Positions 63,435 through 64,000 of a DNA stretch of 64,000 bases are shown here, piece after piece; the first letter of the stretch is position 1, and each line of letters starts with the position of its first letter. This DNA comes from Jejuia rubra (GTDB lineage: Bacteria > Bacteroidota > Bacteroidia > Flavobacteriales > Flavobacteriaceae), in contig NZ_JBHULY010000005.1 of NCBI RefSeq assembly GCF_042684665.1, forward strand, positions 496,001 through 560,000, given 5' to 3'. Below the pieces are notes generated by a model that saw only the letters and a list, made by a program, of their open reading frames with translations, was not told the origin of the DNA and made no database searches. The translations under genes and the position numbers were made by a program.

Positions 63435-64000
63435 ATGGATTTATTAATAAAAGGATTACCTGCTTTTGGTGTGTTGGCCTTACTGTTTGTATTTGTAAAA
63501 AGTGCATGGGTAAGTAAACAAGACCAAGGTACGGACAAGATGAAAAGGATAGCGAAGAACATCGCTGATGGTGCCATGTCCTTCCTAAAGGCGGAGTACA
63601 AAATCTTAGCCATTTTTGTAGTTGCCGTGGCTGTGCTGTTATTCTTTAAGGGAAGTAATGAAGAAGGCTCAAATGGTATGGTAGCCGTGTCATTTATTAT
63701 CGGAGCGATATGTTCGGCTTTAGCTGGTTTTATCGGTATGAAAGTAGCGACTAAAGCTAACGTGAGAACCACGAGTGCGGCGAGGAATTCATTAGGTAAA
63801 GCACTAGAAGTTGCATTTGCCGGAGGTGCCGTAATGGGTCTTGGTGTTGTTGGACTTGGAGTTTTAGGTCTTAGTACATTATTTATGATTTATAGTGGAC
63901 AAGGCTGGAGCATAGGAGAAGTACTTAATGTGCTTTCAGGATTTTCCCTTGGTGCATCCTCAATTGCATTGTTTGCTCGCGTAGGTGGCGGTATTTATAC
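63435..64000 (+). CDS. hppA: Membrane-bound ion-pumping pyrophosphatase, N-terminal part
   Basis: The frame is open from the ATG at 63435 to the window end (188 codons). It begins with a transmembrane helix ('PAFGVLALLFVFVKSAWV'), then 'IADGAMSFLKAEYKIL', a second helix, 'GMKVATKANVRTTSAARNS' and 'FSLGASSIALFARVGGGIYT', all typical of the first quarter of membrane pyrophosphatases. It couples pyrophosphate hydrolysis to Na+ or H+ export. The residues that decide K+ dependence and ion type lie beyond the window. Confidence 0.93.
   Translation, partial: MDLLIKGLPAFGVLALLFVFVKSAWVSKQDQGTDKMKRIAKNIADGAMSFLKAEYKILAIFVVAVAVLLFFKGSNEEGSNGMVAVSFIIGAICSALAGFIGMKVATKANVRTTSAARNSLGKALEVAFAGGAVMGLGVVGLGVLGLSTLFMIYSGQGWSIGEVLNVLSGFSLGASSIALFARVGGGIY

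Overview
The window looks like a chromosomal segment of a marine member of the Flavobacteriaceae (Bacteroidota). Supporting signs are AT-rich intergenic DNA, -7 boxes of the form TAnnTTTG, many lipoprotein signal peptides, two proteins ending in a T9SS sorting domain, a SusC/SusD pair, sulfatases with GH2 enzymes, an AraC-type regulator with seven membrane helices, and Kdo transferase. No rRNA, tRNA, CRISPR, prophage or insertion sequence was recognised. The species cannot be named from the sequence.

Layout. (1) 1-8551: end of a sulfated-polysaccharide utilisation locus: sulfatase (cut by the window edge), two GH2 glycosidases, sulfatase. (2) 8548-18413: a trans-4-hydroxyproline degradation cluster. 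A divergent AraC regulator faces a DapA-family deaminase, a 2-oxoglutarate semialdehyde dehydrogenase, a DUF885 peptidase, hydroxyproline epimerase, an S9 peptidase and an FAD-dependent D-amino acid dehydrogenase. Together they could take Hyp-containing peptides to 2-oxoglutarate. (3) 18770-24557: a secreted glycan-degradation group: Asp-box/T9SS protein, Fn3-like lipoprotein, GH16 lipoprotein, small T9SS protein. Its two promoters share a tandem motif with exact 21-bp spacing. (4) 25252-29276: a hendecad-repeat (LEA-like) lipoprotein, waaA, a DegT aminotransferase and galE (surface glycans). (5) 29494-36638: membrane-anchored AraC regulator, SusC, SusD and an accessory lipoprotein, with no CAZyme beside them. 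(6) 36856-48269: mostly housekeeping: lspA, fabD, a 2TM-dihydrofolate reductase fusion, a stand-alone CBM48 protein, an acyltransferase, thyA, a nucleoside transporter, a bifunctional nuclease, etfAB and pdhB. (7) 48430-53891: an outer-membrane DUF5686 protein, then an MmeI-like restriction-modification gene interrupted by one in-frame amber codon. (8) 54113-64000: isocitrate dehydrogenase, a LysR regulator divergent from a complete hutHUIG histidine operon, soluble pyrophosphatase and the start of membrane pyrophosphatase hppA.

The least explained items are non-coding: a GC-rich foldable element (39905-40015), a 17-bp perfect inverted repeat with a nested hairpin upstream of the bifunctional nuclease gene (45234-45306), an 18-bp palindrome between etfB and pdhB, a GC hairpin just upstream of thyA, and the 21-bp-spaced tandem motifs at three promoters. 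Among genes, the interrupted MmeI-like enzyme, the 2TM-DHFR fusion, the Cys-cluster aminotransferase and the hendecad lipoprotein deserve a second look. I saw no clearly new multi-gene system.
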